A stretch of DNA of 64,000 bases, taken from the NCBI GenBank assembly GCA_013398275.1, contig VZSE01015530.1, forward strand, positions 284,417 through 348,416, in the 5' to 3' direction. The notes beneath the pieces were generated by a model that made no database searches, was not told where the DNA came from, and was given only the letters and a program-made list of their open reading frames with translations. This stretch comes from Promerops cafer. Lineage: Eukaryota > Chordata > Aves > Passeriformes > Nectariniidae. A program made the position numbers and the translations under genes. Shown piece by piece: positions 36,484-48,700 of the stretch (its first letter is position 1; each line of letters starts with the position of its first letter).

Positions 36484-36488
<5 letters not shown>
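32665..36488. other. AT-rich unique sequence, no gene seen
   Basis: About 3.8 kb with no recognisable gene. The longest frame is 34,075-34,401 (plus, 108 residues; Phe/Leu-rich with one possible hydrophobic segment) and matches no family I know. The frame at 35,540-35,737 (plus) has a very weak resemblance to the CR1 'LYSALVRPHLE' block, not enough to call. Confidence 0.55.
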
Positions 36489-36523
<35 letters not shown>

Positions 36524-36532
36524 GTATATATA
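36489..36532. repeat. CA/TA compound microsatellite
   Basis: Thirteen CA units (36,489-36,514) are followed by a TA/TG-type run to 36,532. It is a likely length-variable marker. The plus-strand frame crossing it (36,454-36,708) has a run of Thr-His and is a repeat artefact. Confidence 0.95.
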
Positions 36533-36711
36533 CACTTACAAATAATTTATTTTGTGTCTCCTGGGAAATAATTATATTCAAAGAATTCTGTGATGTCCAC
36601 TATCGTCTCACCGTATACAGAAAACTTTCTTCAAGTCCATATTTTAAAGCAATTGGAAATACATTTGTAACTCACAACTGTATTTGGAAGATGGCATCTA
36701 TACGATAGTTG

Positions 36712-36985
36712 AGTTTGGGGGGCATGCCTGAATATCACTTAGTCCAACTTCCTTCTTTGAAGTCACATCAGGTAGGACAGCTTGCTCAGTTATTTATACA
36801 ACAGGAAAAGATCCTCCTGAACTTGTCTAGATGAAACAATTCCAGCTCTCTCAGCTTATTCTTGCATGTCTCACCAATACTGAGTAGAGGGAAGGAACAT
36901 CTCTCTGGCAGGAACACCTGCTGGCATTACTTTTCCTAATGTAGTCTGGGAGGCTGTTGGTCTGCTTTGCCACGAGGCCATACTG
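36712..36985 (-). mobile_element. Degenerate CR1 LINE fragment
   Basis: Read on the minus strand, the fragment spans the CR1 3' region with internal deletions. The plus strand gives 'cacttagtccaacttcc' near 36,739 (the conserved 3' UTR block), then 'ccagctctctcagctta', 'gagtagagggaaggaacatctctctggc' and 'ccacgaggccatactg' near 36,970-36,985. The last is equivalent to the segment that reads '..CAL.AKKA' in intact CR1. The terminal octamer is not evident. It is much more diverged than the 11.4-14.4 kb element. Confidence 0.75.
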
Positions 36986-39099
36986 TTAAAAAAAGTCACT
37001 GTAATTAACAAAATCTATAACTGTGAATGAAGGTTCTATTTTTTTAACTTTGAAAAAAAAATATAACAAGAAAAAGTTAGTTTTTAACTAGTTTAATGAA
37101 ATTCTTTGTTTCTGAACATTGTATCTATATTTTTCAATTTGGATTTTCTGTGAATAATTGATCTACAGAGATTGATTGTACAAGCTTCATTATGTTTTAA
37201 TATACTTGGGTGATGTGGATCATGGTTTCCACCCGTCTGTCCATTCCTCACTTGGTCTTTAAGCCAAAAAACTCTGAATGAGGTGTCCCTTGCCTTTTGT
37301 TCTTTCTCTTAGGTTCAGTTTCTAACAAAAATATTTATAGTTTGCTGTGTTTGTCCTGGTAGACTCATTGACTTTTGTCCAGCTCAACTCTTCCTATCAA
37401 ATAGACATTGAGAATAGCCATTAAAAGCTTAAACTGTCAAATATCCTTCAGCATCTCTTCCTTCCTTGAAAGATTCATGTGGAAATACTCTGCCCCTTCA
37501 AATCATGTTCAATGTTAGTTCAGTGCTTATATGCAAGTACAGAACAGAACTGGCAAGGGCTGCATATAGTTAACTGTCAATATAATATGAAAATAGAGAA
37601 AAAAAAAACCCAACCAATAATAAAATGGCTTATGACCTTCTTTAAAGTTGGGGCTGTCATAACTGTCATGTTTGATGCAACTGTACTGTGAAAGAAATGT
37701 TGACCACAATGAGCTGTAAAATTTAGCAGAAAAGGTGTATAAGGACATTCATAAGTACAGAATTGCTATGCTAGCTGTTCCAATATTTGGTTAAAACACA
37801 GGTCTAATGGTAGGTCATTTTACAAGAGAATTTTCATTTCATACTTTTCACAACTAATAATAAAATTATCATAAGGATTTTCTAGTGAAAGACTGACCAA
37901 TTAAAAAAAAAAAAAAAACAAAGTATTTTCTAAGCCAGCATATTGAAGAGGTAGGATAGAAACTAAAGATAACCTTGCTCTTCTTGCCCCACGCACCCTC
38001 CCCTCCAGTTTTTCCAATCTGATGATTGTAGAAGTGACACGTATTTTATGCTTGATGGATGAAAAGAGACAGTAAAAGGCAAGATGAGCTAATAACAGTA
38101 AAGTCTGTATTGAATCAGAAATGTGTTGAGGTACTGAGAGGAATCAAGATATGTGCTTCAATCATTAGAGTTTGTCACAAGTGAGATTTGTTGGTTGATG
38201 TGCTGTCAAAGTGCTGAAAGAGAAAGGTTTTATAACAAGCAGCTAGACATGCAGGAAAAGAAGTTTAGGACCCAAAGGACTCAGTATAAATAGAAGTTAT
38301 AAAGTGAAAAAGAGTAATAAAGTTGGCATCAAGAGAAGGGCAGTATTGATCCAGACTCTAAAAAAGACAAAACTTTTTCAGACACCTTGAAAAATGATCT
38401 TTTTAGTTTTTATTTTCTTAAAAATCATTACTTTTAATAATTAAGCATGTCTTCACCTCTCAGAAGAAAAAACTCAAAAATGGTCAAGTTGCATATCACT
38501 GTGAACACTATTCTTATCCCATCATCTGTTTTTAAGGCATAATATACTATCTTAAAATATGGATGTAATCCAGTTCTGGATTGGTCTGAGTGTACATTTT
38601 CTTAAAAATACACCTCATTACATTGAAAAAATTACCTAATTTATAGCTACTGGTAGATCTTTTAGCACTTTTGAAAGTATTTCACTTCACTGTAATATCA
38701 GGTTAGTGTTAAAGATAGTCCTTTAAAGAAATTATTGATGTTTCCTGAGAGAGTTTAACAAAGTGGCTTTTTTATTTGAGAGTTTATTCTTCCAGCAGAG
38801 TTTTGGAATGCACAGTGTTGTTCACAAAATCCTGCATGTTCCTTTCATCCACATAATGTATACTGTTATCTTTTACTTTACAGTGTTTACAAAATTCTTT
38901 GTACTTACATTTGATTTTGTTTTGTTTCCAAATGCTAGTGGTTGACAGTGTGGCCTTCTCTACAACCAGAGCTTTATTTCCCATAACCCTGCTCAAGGAG
39001 GTGGAGGTTGTAATGGATGTGTCTTGTCCTGATGTCTTCAGCCATTTCAGTAGACTCAATCAATGCATTATGAGGGTGTGATGCAGAGATTAAAAATTC
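36986..39099. other. AT-rich unique sequence, no gene seen
   Basis: No recognisable gene. A run of 16 A is at 37,903-37,918. Frames at 38,784-39,059 (minus) and 38,899-39,081 (plus) overlap on opposite strands and have no domain. Confidence 0.6.
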
Positions 39100-39306
39100 A
39101 GACTCAATAAATTATTACTGCAACAACTAGTCTTAGAGGTCATGGAAAAAGAGACTATTTGGAATTTTTTACGTGAGAGATGCAAAGGACCTGAGCCAAG
39201 CAGAATCAGTGGGAGAGCTGGTCTCTAATAAAACCACAGTGCAATTATTTTTAAGAGAGCAGTGGGAGAGAGATAAATCACACAAATTGATACTTGATTT
39301 CAAGAA

Positions 39307-39570
39307 GTGGAACTGCAAAGAATGAGAAATTTTCAAAGACAGAATGAAGTTGTTCAAAAAGCCTGCATGCAACATGAAGGCTGCTATAAATATTCCGTTA
39401 GAAGACCAGTTAGACTGTGTGCCATAATTCAAAAAGAAACCAAAATGGTCCAAAACTTCCTTGCACATCTTCCTGGGAAAGTTAAGGAGGCTGTTGCAGC
39501 CTCCTTAATAGTTAGACCTCTAAAAAAGTTGGAGAGCTTGGTCAAGTACGGAAAAGAGAAATACATATAA
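39307..39570 (+). pseudogene. Open piece in old LINE, linker region
   Basis: An 87-residue frame lies within the old LINE-like region. It is lysine-rich, and I see no clear domain in this frame; the CR1-like linker resemblance is in the adjacent frame. It ends a little after a perfect DNA hairpin at 39,482-39,508. It could be a chance frame. Confidence 0.3.
39482..39508. repeat. Perfect 12-bp hairpin
   Basis: TTAAGGAGGCTG (39,482-39,493) and CAGCCTCCTTAA (39,497-39,508) are exact reverse complements around a 3-base loop TTG. It lies inside the old LINE-like segment, where such perfection is unexpected for a neutral relic. Confidence 0.95.
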
Positions 39571-39730
39571 AAACAACAGGTCAAATGTAAAGAGACAATT
39601 CAGACACCTAAACCAGAAAGGCCAGAACTAAAACTTTGAAAAGCATTGTCAAATTGACAGCAAAACAGTACTTTAAACACATCAAAAGCAGGAAACCACA
39701 CAGGGAATTGGTGAGGATGCTTGGTGTAAA

Positions 39731-40051
39731 GTGTATCTGCCAGTTGATAAGGCCATAACTAAAATTATCAATAAATTCTTTATTTCAGACTTAATCTTGG
39801 CTGAAGGTGTGGATCAGGACCAACAACTGACCTTTACTTTCTTTGAAGCAGAGAGGTCAGAGAAGCTGGATCAGATTGAAGTAAACATACAGGAACTATT
39901 ATGTCATCTAGATGAGTCAGATGTCAAGAAATCAACAAAAACAGATGGCATTCAGTCAAGAGCTCTGAAATATCTCAAATATGAAGCAGCTGGTCAGCTA
40001 GACAAAGTGTATGACCTAGCATTGCAAACAGCCACCACCAGAGGACTTTGA
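39731..40051 (+). pseudogene. Old LINE reverse transcriptase N-terminal piece
   Basis: A 106-residue open frame carries the clearest evidence for the old LINE. 'DKAITKIINKFF' is near residues 6-17, and 'QIEVNIQELLCHLDESDVKK' near residues 48-67 is followed by 'TDGIQSRALKYLK'. The spacing agrees with the CR1 'V.E.L..LD..KS.GPDGI.PR.LKEL' block, with GPDG decayed to KTDG. Downstream reverse transcriptase motifs A and DD are not recognisable, so the copy is non-functional. Confidence 0.6.
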
Positions 40052-40990
40052 CATTGACATCATTAACTCCACAAAAGCTGCCAAGGATGGGATTTTGTAA
40101 AGTAGAGATCAGCAACTGACTTTTATCACTGCTTTGACAGAAGAATCTGTAATAGACTAAAGCTTTAGAATCACTATGGCTTCTGTAGAGTTGTGGAGCC
40201 AAAGTTTATGAGGGGGATTCAGTGAGCATAAACTATTTTTAGAAGCATTTCAGAAGATCCCATACCAAAAGTTATAAAAGGAAAAAATATGTCAGGGGAT
40301 TGGAGAAAGATCCTTCAGTGGATTCAAGCTGATTAAAGGATGGGATGCAAAGAGCTATGACATAATTATCTCTCTCTAGGGTGGTTCCTTCAGAACTGTC
40401 AGTATGAACTTTGTTCAGTGACTTCACCAGTAACCTGAAGAACAGTCACAGATGCTCCTTTAGGCTTTTTTATGTTGTCAAAAGTATCAGGGTCAAAGAA
40501 CTGCAGATGAACCTCATAAAACTGAGACAGAAGGTAGAAAGGTGGCAGATCACCTTCATAAAAGTGAACATAAGGAATCGTTAAGGAAAACAACTCGAAC
40601 TCAACCATGTTGAACTTGAAACTGGCAGATATGAAGCAGATCTTGAAACCCTCATTCCCAGCTATCTGAAATCACTGACTTGATGTGTCTGTTTGATAAG
40701 AAAAAGGATGTGCCTGTGTTTGCAAAACCATGCAGTCAGAGGATTACCTGAAAACAGATCCTTCACTAAAGGTTCACTAAATACTACAATATCAAAACTA
40801 AGGGCATGCAATGAAGCTTACAGGAGAATAGTTCAAAACAGCCTCAATGATGTACTCAGCAGGTACTGATCTTCTGGAGTGTGCTGCCACAGCAGGCTGT
40901 GGAGACGGAAAATATTAGCAGGTCCGAAAAGAGGTTAGTGGGACAAAGGGTTCAGAGATGGGAACTAAAAGGATGGCTGGGGATGTGCCC

Positions 40991-41145
40991 TCATGAGCAC
41001 TAATTTTAGTTGCTGCAGAAGCAAGAGTATGAAGAACTAATGGCACAAAAGAACAAGAAAAGAAGTAGAACTAGTAACACTAACATTGTATATAAAAATA
41101 CGAATGTTAGTAATTGTTCTTCTAGATTTGGTCTGAAATTCTCTA
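40991..41145. other. Short unique interval
   Basis: No feature recognised between the old LINE and the next CR1 tail piece. Confidence 0.5.
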
Positions 41146-41200
41146 ATAGAATGATGGACTAAAAGGATCTCCAGCAGGTCATCTAGTCTATTTTCTTTGA
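41146..41200 (-). mobile_element. Possible CR1 3' tail fragment
   Basis: The plus strand reads 'atagaatgatgg' then 'aaaggatctccagcaggtcatctagtc', similar to the reverse complement of a CR1 3' end ('atcatagaatgg...gaccttt...gtcatctagtccaac'). It is only about 50 bp, so the call is tentative. Confidence 0.45.
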
Positions 41201-44200
41201 CTAATACAAGGAAATATACCTTCACCTGCACTGGCAGTTGTTTCTTTGATGCTGCATGATGCTGCTTTGATGCTTACATTCACTTCCAATTTAGTCTCAT
41301 GATTAATCATCTTAACAGTTGCAATTCTGTTTTCCTGTTATTTAGTCAAAGTGTGCCCTTCCCTACTGATTCAATCTGTTTGGACATAGAAATAATTTAT
41401 TTTCCATTAATTCTTCATTAAGTATTTAATTGATTAAGATATTATTGAGAATATTCCAAACAGCATTTGGTGCAAATGGAAATGTATTAAATTATAATGG
41501 TTTTTTGCATCTGACTGATCAGTCTTATATTATCTTGCAATATCATGATCATGTTTTTGTGCATCACATGGTAAACTCATAAGTTCATTTTGTTGTCTCT
41601 TAGTCGAGACCTACCTTTTGGCTGCTTCTTCCAACCCTAAATCTGCTCTTATAGATGAGGTTAGTTTGACACTTCAATGCTTCCAAGATGCTGCTAACTG
41701 CCTGTTTTTTATCATACATATGCTTATAAGTTTGTTTATTTTTCTGTTTTTGAGCTAAAAATGAAGCTGGTTAAGGCTGTAATTCCAGGGATCTTGGCCT
41801 TTTTACAAGGCTTTGGGGGCTTGCAAGCATTTTTAATTATGTTATTTTCCAATTGCTTTTCAGTAGAATATCACACAATTTATTGAAGTCTTTCATTAAT
41901 TTCATATGTTTATTATATTGTTTATCTTGCACCTTTTATTAGAATGATCTAAAATAAACATATATTTAAAAATTCTAAAACATTTTTATATAGTATTACT
42001 TCTCAGTTTCTTTAAAATAAAATCTATAAGACTGGGGCTGGAAAATATATATCCAAAATACAGTTATTACTTGCCAAAGGTAATTTTTTGCTACTTGTCA
42101 GATGCCAAGTATTTTATTAGAGGTGCACATTCAAGCAGATGAGAGAAGTGGGCTAATTGATAAGGATTTGAAATTAAACCATCCTTACCATCGAATATAT
42201 AGATCAACTTCTTTATTGAGAGATCACGGTATTCTCAATAACTAATTGAAACACAGCAAATATATCTGTATTTAAAGTGACTTACTTTATGCAAAAAACA
42301 CTGTATTTCATAGGGTTTTTTAGGAAAATATCTAGTCCAACACATAGCACACTATTTTTATGATTTTAAAAATGGTATAAATAGAACATTATCAAGATAA
42401 ATATTCTGATTCACAGTTAGATAATTACCGTTGAGGCATGTGTAAATAACAGGTCCAAACCTCTAAGAATATATAATATATTTGCAATCAATAAATTAAT
42501 TAGGGCATGACCTTATTTCTGTCTAGGTTGTGCACTCATGTTTTCTTTCCAAAAAGGATAGATATTGGTGTGTGTCCTGTGCCCTGCTCTTAGTCTGATA
42601 TTGAGCTGGGATAAACTAGGGCACATTTCCTATATAAAGAAATTTATAGTGTTGTCTTAGTTCTCCTTTTCAGACCAAGAAATGGTATCCTCTGATTACT
42701 GGAAGAGAGATGAAACTACAGAGGTAAACCAAGATTAAAAAGGAGTAAAAATATCCATGAAGACAAATTTGAAAAAAAAAAGTTAACGTTCTAGGGTGTC
42801 TAAGAGTCAATAAAACTTAGGATAAAATGCATTTTTGATGGCAAATTAGGTTACCGAGTACAACCACTCTATGTCAATTTGCAAGATCATTTCCAGGGCT
42901 GTTTTAAACCTGTTGTCTTGTAGATTTAAGTGAGAGTTCTTCTTAGTAATCATATGATGTAGTCTATAATTAATTAAAATTAGGCTGAAATTATCAACTT
43001 TTTTCAAACAAGGCACCAAACAGTTGTTGGGTTCTGACTGCTAAAATGGATCCAGACTGAAATTTAAATGAGTTTGTCTGATCCATCTGTCATCAGACAC
43101 ATCTGCTTTTTTGTTAAAGTGAATATTTTCAAATATTTTGATAGATCTAGCAAAACATTTATGCTTCAGAAGAAAGAACTACTGTTGTTGTAGTTATACA
43201 GTAGTTAGACAACTCACAAACTAAGAATTGGTAATTACAGTTCAATACTTTTGTAAAAAGGGTTATCGAAATCTTCAGTAAGGAAAGGTTTGTTGTAAAA
43301 ACAAATCAGATGGATCTCTATCTATTTAGTTCTGTGATGGTTATAAACCTACAAATGCTAATAAATTTGAAACTTCATGCAGCAATAGAAGATTAATTAT
43401 TCCCTACATGTTTTGGTGCACTTAAAATAATGTATGCAATGGTGATTTTCAGTCGATGTCCTGTAAGAGAAAAAAGAATAATAAAAGAAAAAACTCTTTC
43501 AACAGACCAGACTGTTACACAGAAAGGATTTTTATCTTGTTTATTTAGAATAAACATGAATTAAAAGTGATCTTCAAGTACAAATTTTGTTAATAGAACT
43601 CCACAATTTTCTTTCACTGTGGAACTATTCAATGATCATGCTTTAAGATGGGGGGCAAACAGAAGATTTATCTCCATAATAGTTTATTTAATCTTTTTCA
43701 ACAGAATTTGGAATCTAAAATATCAGAGATTCAATCAAGTTTTTTACACCTTGCAACTGATGTCAATTCAAATTCTGACTTGTTTTGTGCCACTCCACTT
43801 TGTTACTTTTTGAAACAAATATTTTAAGAAGATGTTAATTTTATCTGTAGAAAAACATCTTCATTGGTCACTGAAGTCAAGGGAATGAAATCTAAACAAA
43901 ATCTAAGTTTAAGAAACTAGCTACAAAAGCAATGTCCTAAACTGTTATTTCCATAAGTCACCTTATCTGTGCAATCATTATTGTATATGATACGTTCCCA
44001 TATTTTCTCTTTGGGAGGGAGAAGAGAAATGTGTGACTTCTACACAGCTAATTGCAGATACCATTATTCTAAAGGTACTTTTTCAAATCTTGCTTGGATA
44101 TGATTTTAGGGAATGACTTTTAGAAATTGAACCAGTATTAAGAAACAAAGTATAGGGAGAGCATTTTCAATAAACTGCAATAACTTTGGGTGGAACCAAA

Positions 44201-45549
44201 AAAGTCTTTCAGAATAGGGTTTTAATCTTCTTTTTTTTTTAATAATGAAAAAAATTATGAGAAATGTCAAAAATTAAGCAAAATCTTAATCACATTAACA
44301 TTTCTGCAAGAAGACTCTCAGAATGTACTCCTATGCTACACTAGGAGGAGAGTAACATATGGATCAGGTAGAACAAACAGAATTATGAATCTGGAGAGTA
44401 CATTTTGAACTTCCCAGTACCCACCCTAAGTCCATCTCTGTGGCAGAATACTTTTATCTGAATAAGTTGTTGATCTAAAATAGTCCGAATTTTCTCAGAA
44501 CTTGTGATAAAGTCCCAAATGTATGTTTTCACTAAGATATTTGTTAAAAAATAATAACTTGGGTGGAGGAAAACGGCAGGTAAAGGCACTGAAAGACAGG
44601 GAAGACACATTTTCTGAAAGACAGGCAAACTCATTGAGTTAAATTTAATACCTGCATTGCTACTCTGTAGGACAATAAAAACCCTGTATCGTTTATATTT
44701 GGGTGACAGATCAGGAAAATCTATTTCAAGTCATATTTTTAGATTGAATTACCTCATTTGATTTCTTTGCCTCTGTACCATGTTTCATCATATCAAAACA
44801 GTCACATAGACTCCAAGAGTGAGAGCTGTCAGTGTTCACAGTTCATCATTGGATCAGACTTCTAGAGCTATTGTTTTATTAATGTTTTCCACCTCATTTT
44901 CTTCTTTCATATCAATATCACAAATCCAAATAATTCCTCAGTGAGCTTTATCTGTGAAATAACAGTAAGAATGAGAAACAGGAACCTCACTCCTATGTTT
45001 ATGATACATACAGCCCAAGGTATAGTTGTAGAGATAGTCTGTTTTTTCTTATGGACTACTGAGAATAAAAAACCCTGTGACAATCACCTTAAAAACTCCT
45101 TCAGGGAAAGAAGGAGTTTTCATAATTGACCATTTTGTAAAGAATCTTCTTGCATTGCAAATTCTAGACATTGTCACCATGGAACAAATACCCATGTAGT
45201 GATGAGAATCATTAGAAATAGTCAGGGGTGGAACACCCCAGAATAAAGACATTTGTAGTTAATTTTTTTAACTTATTTTATTTGCAAGAATGGTGTCAGT
45301 CTAATTCACTTACTATTTCCCCTCTCTCGACTCTCTTCACAAAATTATCCTCACCTTATCTCTCATAAAGGAGGGATTTCTCCCTTTCTGCTTTGAAAAA
45401 ATAATGTCAGCTCATTTAATTGTGAAGAAATTAGTTTGGGCATACACTACCCATTCGGAATCTCTATATAATCAGTGTTTACAGGAGTCCTGAGCCCCCT
45501 TCAGAGAAATACTTTAAGGGATGCTGTGAATGTATGTGGAATCTAGGTT
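41201..45549. other. AT-rich unique sequence, no gene seen
   Basis: About 4.3 kb with no recognisable gene. Frames such as 43,619-43,813 (plus), 44,383-44,634 (minus) and 45,049-45,252 (minus) have no domain. A short 'aaatatctagtccaacac' near 42,327-42,344 resembles a CR1 tail piece but is too short to call. A hairpin at 45,092-45,120 is listed separately. Confidence 0.6.
45092..45120. repeat. Perfect 11-bp hairpin
   Basis: AAAACTCCTTC (45,092-45,102) and GAAGGAGTTTT (45,110-45,120) pair exactly around a 7-base loop. No gene precedes it, so there is no reason to call it a terminator. It may be a chance or conserved structure. Confidence 0.92.
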
Positions 45550-45790
45550 TTTTTCCCAAATAATGGAATGGGACTGCGGGAGACGTTCCTCGAGCTCTAT
45601 TGCAGCATCAGCCTCAGTACAGGGTGAGACAGGAAAGATGGCAACAGCTCACATCAATCCAACAGCAGACAGAGTTCTCTGTGTTATGAGGTCTTTTAAA
45701 AGCTTTCTAGCCAGTAGCAAATTGTTAAGAGCTTACAGGCATCTGCATAAACCAATTATTAAAACTACACATATTCCTTAAATCTAGCAG
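45550..45790 (+). mobile_element. Possible LTR fragment
   Basis: A patch with several CpG dinucleotides (near 45,577-45,593) sits in AT-rich DNA. Strings such as 'aagatggcaacagctcaca' and 'aaccaattattaaaactacacat' remind me of avian retroviral LTRs, the second resembling a CCAAT-type region. A GTGAGAC at about 45,622 could alternatively be a splice donor of a noncoding exon. No terminal repeats, polyadenylation signal or internal retroviral sequence is confirmed. Confidence 0.3.
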
Positions 45791-48700
45791 TGGTTGATTG
45801 TTTCATATTTCTTGCTACTCAGGAACTTTTTATACTCTTCTATAAACAAAGCACAAAGTCTCATTATTAAACTTTTCTATTATCTCGCTTGACATATTTT
45901 TCTACTTGCTAGGGCCTAACTACACAGCACAAAACCACAGTGTAATTGTTTTAGGTCTTCATCTTTGTATCTTTCTATCTCTAGGTCTACATCTGCACTG
46001 CTATGAGAATTTTCTGCTTTTTCTATTTCCCATAAATGTAGATATCAGTATGTGCAGAGCTATTTCTTTTTCACATCATGCAACTCTCTGAGACACTCTG
46101 CCCATCACTATTCTACTAGGCTTATTTAGTTCCTACATTTATGGTATGGATGAATACTTTGAATTCACCATCATTTTTCACAAACCCTCCTTTTTCTTGC
46201 TGCCTTGATGGCTGAATCTACAATTTCAACTCATCTAAGTTCAGCTGAGTTCCTTTTCCTGCCATGTCTGACTCATTTTATTACTTACCCAGTGGATCTT
46301 TCTTCTCTTGTCCCAGGTCATTGCTTCCACTTTTTTTGCTTCACTGCTACATCATTGTTTTCCTGGTGATCTCTTCGTATTCTTGCTGGACCTTTGTGTT
46401 ATTTCATTACTTCTGTTCAAATCTAACCACTCCAGGGACTCTGAGATGTTATTTTACTTCATCCTACCACTGCAAATGTAGCACTCCCTCAGCTGTCTTT
46501 TACTGCATGCATGGAGATCCCAGGATAATAGTACTCTCTTAGTACATATATAATCACACTTATGCTAGTGAATCAGTCAAATGGAATGGTTTCCTCAGAA
46601 ATTATGAAAAGTGGGGACTACTGATCTAGCTTAAAACATTCCTTCTTCAATTTTTCCTTTTTGTCTGTGAAAGAATTACATAAACAGTGGGGGAGAAGAA
46701 ATTTGATTGCATGACAGAAACCAGAGAAACAAACTCCTGTAGGGTGCTGCCAGATGAATGACAAAAGTTGAAAGACACTGAATTTTTTTTCCTTATTTGT
46801 AGTACTCTGTGCTTTTGTATCTGAGAATGTTAGGTAAAAAATGGAAGTAAATGTGATTTGCAAGCAGATGATATTAGTTTTTTGGTGTCAACTGTATGAC
46901 TTCAGCTGTGGGTAAACTTGCTTTTAAAACAAAATGAATTGCATACTGAAGACTAGGCGTTCATGCTTCTCATTAATGCTTTTATTACTATTTTCACTTA
47001 AATTGAGCATTATTATTGAAATATACACCTTCATTTTTACCACATATTTAACCTTATATGAACAATTGGTGCTTAAAGAGCCCATATTTTTTGTTCATTC
47101 TGAAACTTGAAGGCAAAAAAACCACCCAGATACAAACTAAACTCTTCTGCTTGTCTCTCTGAAGTACTTTGAGAGACTTTTAGCTGCTGTAGTGCAGTGC
47201 TCACTAGTACTAGTGTCTGTGCTCATCTTGTTCTTTAAGAGAAGAAGCCCATATATAATGGCTTTAAAAGGATAACATGATAGAGTATACTAGAGAAGCT
47301 GATAAAATTTTTCAAGGATTATGACATTGCAGCTTTTGTTTTGAAACATTCAAAAGAATTTGCTCAAAGGTGACCTGAAAATATATATTTTCATATTAGA
47401 AAACCCTTTCACAAACACGTTTTCACACACATGTATCAATAATTAAGAGTTAGAACCCACATAATTCCTATTAATACATTAGAGAGGATAGTATCTCATG
47501 ATAATTAAAATGCACACCTCCATATCTTCATTATTTTTTCCCTTAAACTTTTCAAACACATTGTCAAATTTAGTTTGTTTTCATATTTCTATTGTGTTTT
47601 ATGAGCTTCATCAAGAAAACAGCTTAACCTCTTTATTATATAAATAAAATGTTCATTGAATGCTCAAGGATCTTTAAAAGTTCTATGAATAATGCTTTAG
47701 TGGTACAGAAACAGTAGTGATGCTTTCAATTATGATTTTAGGCTGTCCATTTCAGAAGCTGGGAGTGCATCAGCAGGAGGTAATAGCAGATCTGATAATA
47801 CAGAGGGAAAATCGCAACAATCCAGACATGTATTTTAGCTTTTATATAAAAGCTGAAGTAAGGGAAAATAGATAAACCCATTATGGGGCTTCTTTTTCTT
47901 TCTTTTTTTGTGTGTGTGAGTGTAGTAGAGGAAATTTAAATGAAACATTATCTACCTTCTTTTACAAAAGTTTTCGTATCCTATATGAGGCCAGGGAAGA
48001 GAAAAATGTCTTTTTCAGAAGACACTAACTTATTTGGGAATTGATTTTAAAATACTTTTTCCCCATAAAACTAAGATCCTTCTGGTATAAGTCACAACTT
48101 CCTTTTTTATATCAGTTGCATGTAAGGTGCTCTTGGCATTTTTTGGAAAATATTTTTGTCATTCTCTTTCCTCCACTCTTATCTGTATTCTAAAGCAATT
48201 TTTCTCACTCTTCTGGCCCTTATCAGAGAGTCTCCATGATGGTGGTCAATGTATTCCAAAATGCTGTCTTCAAGAATGGTGAACACTTGGTATTTAATAA
48301 AAAATCCAGAAACTTTTAAGTGATCTGCCACCTCTTCTCCAAAACATGCTCTAGAAAAGGTCATAGTTTCTCACAGATTCCTGAAAAAAATCTGCTCTTA
48401 AAACTGAAGTGTGAGATTTTTAGCCATTCTATAATTCATTTTTGTACTGATTATATAAATACCCTACAGCAAAGAATACCTGCATAACAAATTAGTAATA
48501 ACTTATACTGTCTCAGCTATCTGAGAGAAAACAATCCATGTAATTCTGCATTAAAAGTTTACCTTTTCTTTTTAATGAAACAGAGGGAAGAATAATACAA
48601 AAAATCTGTTAGGAAGTTTGTAATTTTTTTTTAAATTATGTATATTCCAAACAGATGCCTTTACCAGGATGGTTCAACTCCTGAGCTAACTAGGTGGAGT

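Larger units (their letters stand above)
39100..40990 (+). mobile_element. Very old CR1-like LINE, ORF2 remnant
   Basis: Scattered protein motifs of a CR1-type ORF2 appear in the right order over 1.9 kb in plus orientation. 'LILDFKKWN' (39,290s) parallels the 'TLDFKRANF' block. 'KPKWSKTSL..FLGKLRRL' near 39,440-39,490 parallels the linker before the reverse transcriptase, and 'DKAITKIINKFF' near 39,740-39,780 parallels 'tEKAEVLNAFF'. 'IQELLCHLDE..KKSTKTDGI' plus 'ALKYLKYEA' (39,880-39,990) parallels the reverse transcriptase opening block, and 'VERWQITF..VNI' near 40,540-40,570 parallels the region after the DD motif. 'SSGVCCHSRLWRRKI' to 'KGFRDGN.KDGW' (40,872-40,980) parallels the 3' end seen in old CR1/L3-type elements. 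Many stops and shifts break it. It probably predates the other CR1 copies. Confidence 0.6.

Noticed and set aside
45092..45120. Hairpin as a transcription terminator
   Set aside because: There is no gene upstream and the genome is eukaryotic, so a bacterial-type terminator makes no sense.
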